In this document: positions 14,202 through 14,827 of the stretch, in pieces
Numbering within the stretch: position 1 is the stretch's first letter
Layout of the letters: each line of letters starts with the position of its first letter
Assembly: GCA_008017145.1 (NCBI GenBank)
Contig: SSGY01000092.1
Location: 1-14,827, forward strand
DNA length: 14,827 bases
Direction of reading: 5' to 3'
Source: Neisseriales bacterium
GTDB taxonomy: Bacteria; Pseudomonadota; Gammaproteobacteria; Burkholderiales; UBA11063
Program-made: the position numbers and the translations under genes
The notes under the pieces: generated by a model
Database searches by the model: none
What the model was told of the DNA's origin: nothing
What the model saw: the letters and a program-made list of their open reading frames with translations, nothing else

Positions 14202-14232
14202 AGTGTAACCTTAACGATCATGAGGTTACACT
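14202..14232 (+). terminator. Hairpin after the beta-propeller gene
   Basis: Perfect 10-base arms AGTGTAACCT (14202-14211) and AGGTTACACT (14223-14232) with an 11-base loop lie 24 bases past the stop. On the plus strand no T-run follows. On the minus strand the stem is followed by TTTTT, so it would be a better terminator for leftward transcription. Placement suggests it ends or protects the 3' end of the rightward transcript, but the direction is uncertain. Confidence 0.5.
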
Positions 14233-14293
14233 GTGCGTTTACCTAAGCATATTTTATTTACTGAGATAAAAACTCCAAACCAGCCAAGCTTAT

Positions 14294-14301
14294 GTTATAA
14301 T
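14294..14301 (+). promoter_or_regulatory. Strong extended -10 promoter for the right-edge gene
   Basis: TGTTATAAT (14293-14301, sequence TATGTTATAAT) is a perfect extended -10 (TGnTATAAT). No convincing -35 is visible, which is acceptable with an extended -10. Transcription should start near 14308, five bases before the repeated leader element, giving a leader of about 128 bases. Confidence 0.65.
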
Positions 14302-14312
14302 CCGCCCGATCA

Positions 14313-14341
14313 GGCAGATTGGGCTACCTGAACCCATAAAA
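14313..14341 (+). repeat. Leader-element repeat, copy 2 (upstream of the right-edge gene)
   Basis: This is the second copy of the 29-base element found at 13003-13031, with one mismatch. Including two upstream bases, CAGGCAG and CTACCTG can form a short hairpin with one C-A mismatch around ATTGGG. Its 3' part AACCCATAA (14331-14339) is perfectly complementary to TTATGGGTT (14400-14408) later in the same leader, a long-range 9-bp stem close to the ribosome binding site. Confidence 0.65.
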
Positions 14342-14435
14342 GAGGACATCACCCAGTTTAAATCATTTGAGTATTTATTCATACTTTTATATAAGCCAAT
14401 TATGGGTTGTGGCAAATAACATATAGGAGTTTTTT

Positions 14436-14827
14436 ATGAATAATTCTTCACGCATTATTTCACTATCTGAAATCAAAATTCAGGCACAAATTTTACTTAA
14501 AAAGATTAATTCTTCCGAGCCGAAGCTTAAGGCTGATGCGTTGGCAAAAATTGCAGACTATTTAAAAAGCATCAATTTAGAGTTAGCTGCCGAAGATATC
14601 CAGCTCAAACATTGTCTGGGTTATTTTGCCGCTGATTATGGCTTTGCAAATTGGGCGAATTACAAATTTTATTTTGAGCACTCACAGTTAAGCAAATTTA
14701 TTCCGCAAGGTGGATTTTTCAATCAATGGTTTAGCAATTATCGAGAAGCCAAAGCGATCTTAAAAGCTTCTGGCGGTTATTTGTTACCCTACCAGCAACA
14801 GTTTTTCATTTGTGAGCGCGGTTACAT
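14436..14827 (+). CDS. Partial protein of unknown function, truncated by the right edge
   Basis: An open frame begins at ATG 14436, with AGGAG six bases upstream, and stays open to the end of the window (130 codons). The N-terminal region is helical (SLSEIKIQAQILLKKINSSE, KADALAKIADYLKSI) and leads to IQLKHCLGYFAADYGFANWANYK. This resembles the short LA-x-x-x-G-[FY]-x-x-W-x-x-[LY]-K motif seen in several small bacterial proteins, for example near glyoxalase-superfamily or ankyrin-type proteins. It continues FFNQWFSNYREAKAILKASGGYLLPYQQQFFICERGY. No catalytic motif is visible and I do not recognise the family. It has its own strong extended -10 promoter and a structured leader with the repeated element, so it is probably regulated independently of the beta-propeller gene. 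Confidence 0.75.
   Translation, partial: MNNSSRIISLSEIKIQAQILLKKINSSEPKLKADALAKIADYLKSINLELAAEDIQLKHCLGYFAADYGFANWANYKFYFEHSQLSKFIPQGGFFNQWFSNYREAKAILKASGGYLLPYQQQFFICERGY

Noticed and set aside
1..14827. CRISPR arrays, tRNA or rRNA genes, insertion sequences, integrase
   Set aside because: No regularly spaced direct repeats, cloverleaf, ribosomal RNA or transposase/integrase sequence was seen in the window.

Overview
This AT-rich window (the less AT-rich genes sit near 45% GC, the most AT-rich stretches near 17%) looks like a defence island in a Gram-negative, probably proteobacterial, chromosome. The grounds are conventional Shine-Dalgarno sequences and sigma70-like promoters, a Sec signal peptide on an apparently periplasmic beta-propeller, and typical proteobacterial hipBA, AbiE-like and type I restriction families. 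I cannot name the genus.

Layout. Bases 1-140 hold the 5' end of a leftward membrane-protein gene. Bases 413-1886 are a leftward hipB-hipA pair with a clear candidate operator. Bases 2014-3668 are a leftward unit: a DUF6088/AbiEi-like antitoxin-type gene, a 25-codon stub that looks like the start of its lost AbiEii nucleotidyltransferase partner, and a RhuM-Fic/Doc gene overlapping that stub by ATGA. Bases 3849-12854 are one long leftward operon: hsdR, HNH effector, ABC-3C middle component, ABC ATPase (DUF2326 type), hsdM, hsdS, an unknown membrane-associated 286-aa protein, and a DUF3892 protein. From about 12.9 kb the direction flips to rightward: a secreted MRJP/Yellow-type beta-propeller gene, then a truncated gene of unknown function at the right edge. 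The two rightward genes share a repeated element at the predicted 5' ends of their transcripts.

The most notable arrangement is a three-gene ABC-3C conflict module sitting inside a type I restriction-modification operon, between hsdR and hsdM. The joints are tight (an ATGA overlap at one side, a 19-base gap at the other) and there is a sharp drop in GC content. Two genes of this operon, hsdS and the ABC ATPase, are each broken by the same lesion: a run of seven A where eight would restore a family-typical protein (405 aa and 536 aa). The ATPase run forms the canonical -1 slippery heptamer A AAA AAT. This could be phase variation, programmed slippage, two independent mutations, or a homopolymer sequencing error. 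A7 runs in hsdR and hipB are in frame, so not every A7 in the window is suspect.

Functionally, HsdR/HsdM/HsdS would form a type I restriction complex. The ABC ATPase would act as sensor or gate for the HNH nuclease through the middle component. HipBA, DUF6088 and RhuM-Fic are toxin-antitoxin-like neighbours, and the 286-aa and DUF3892 proteins are uncharacterised passengers of the restriction operon.
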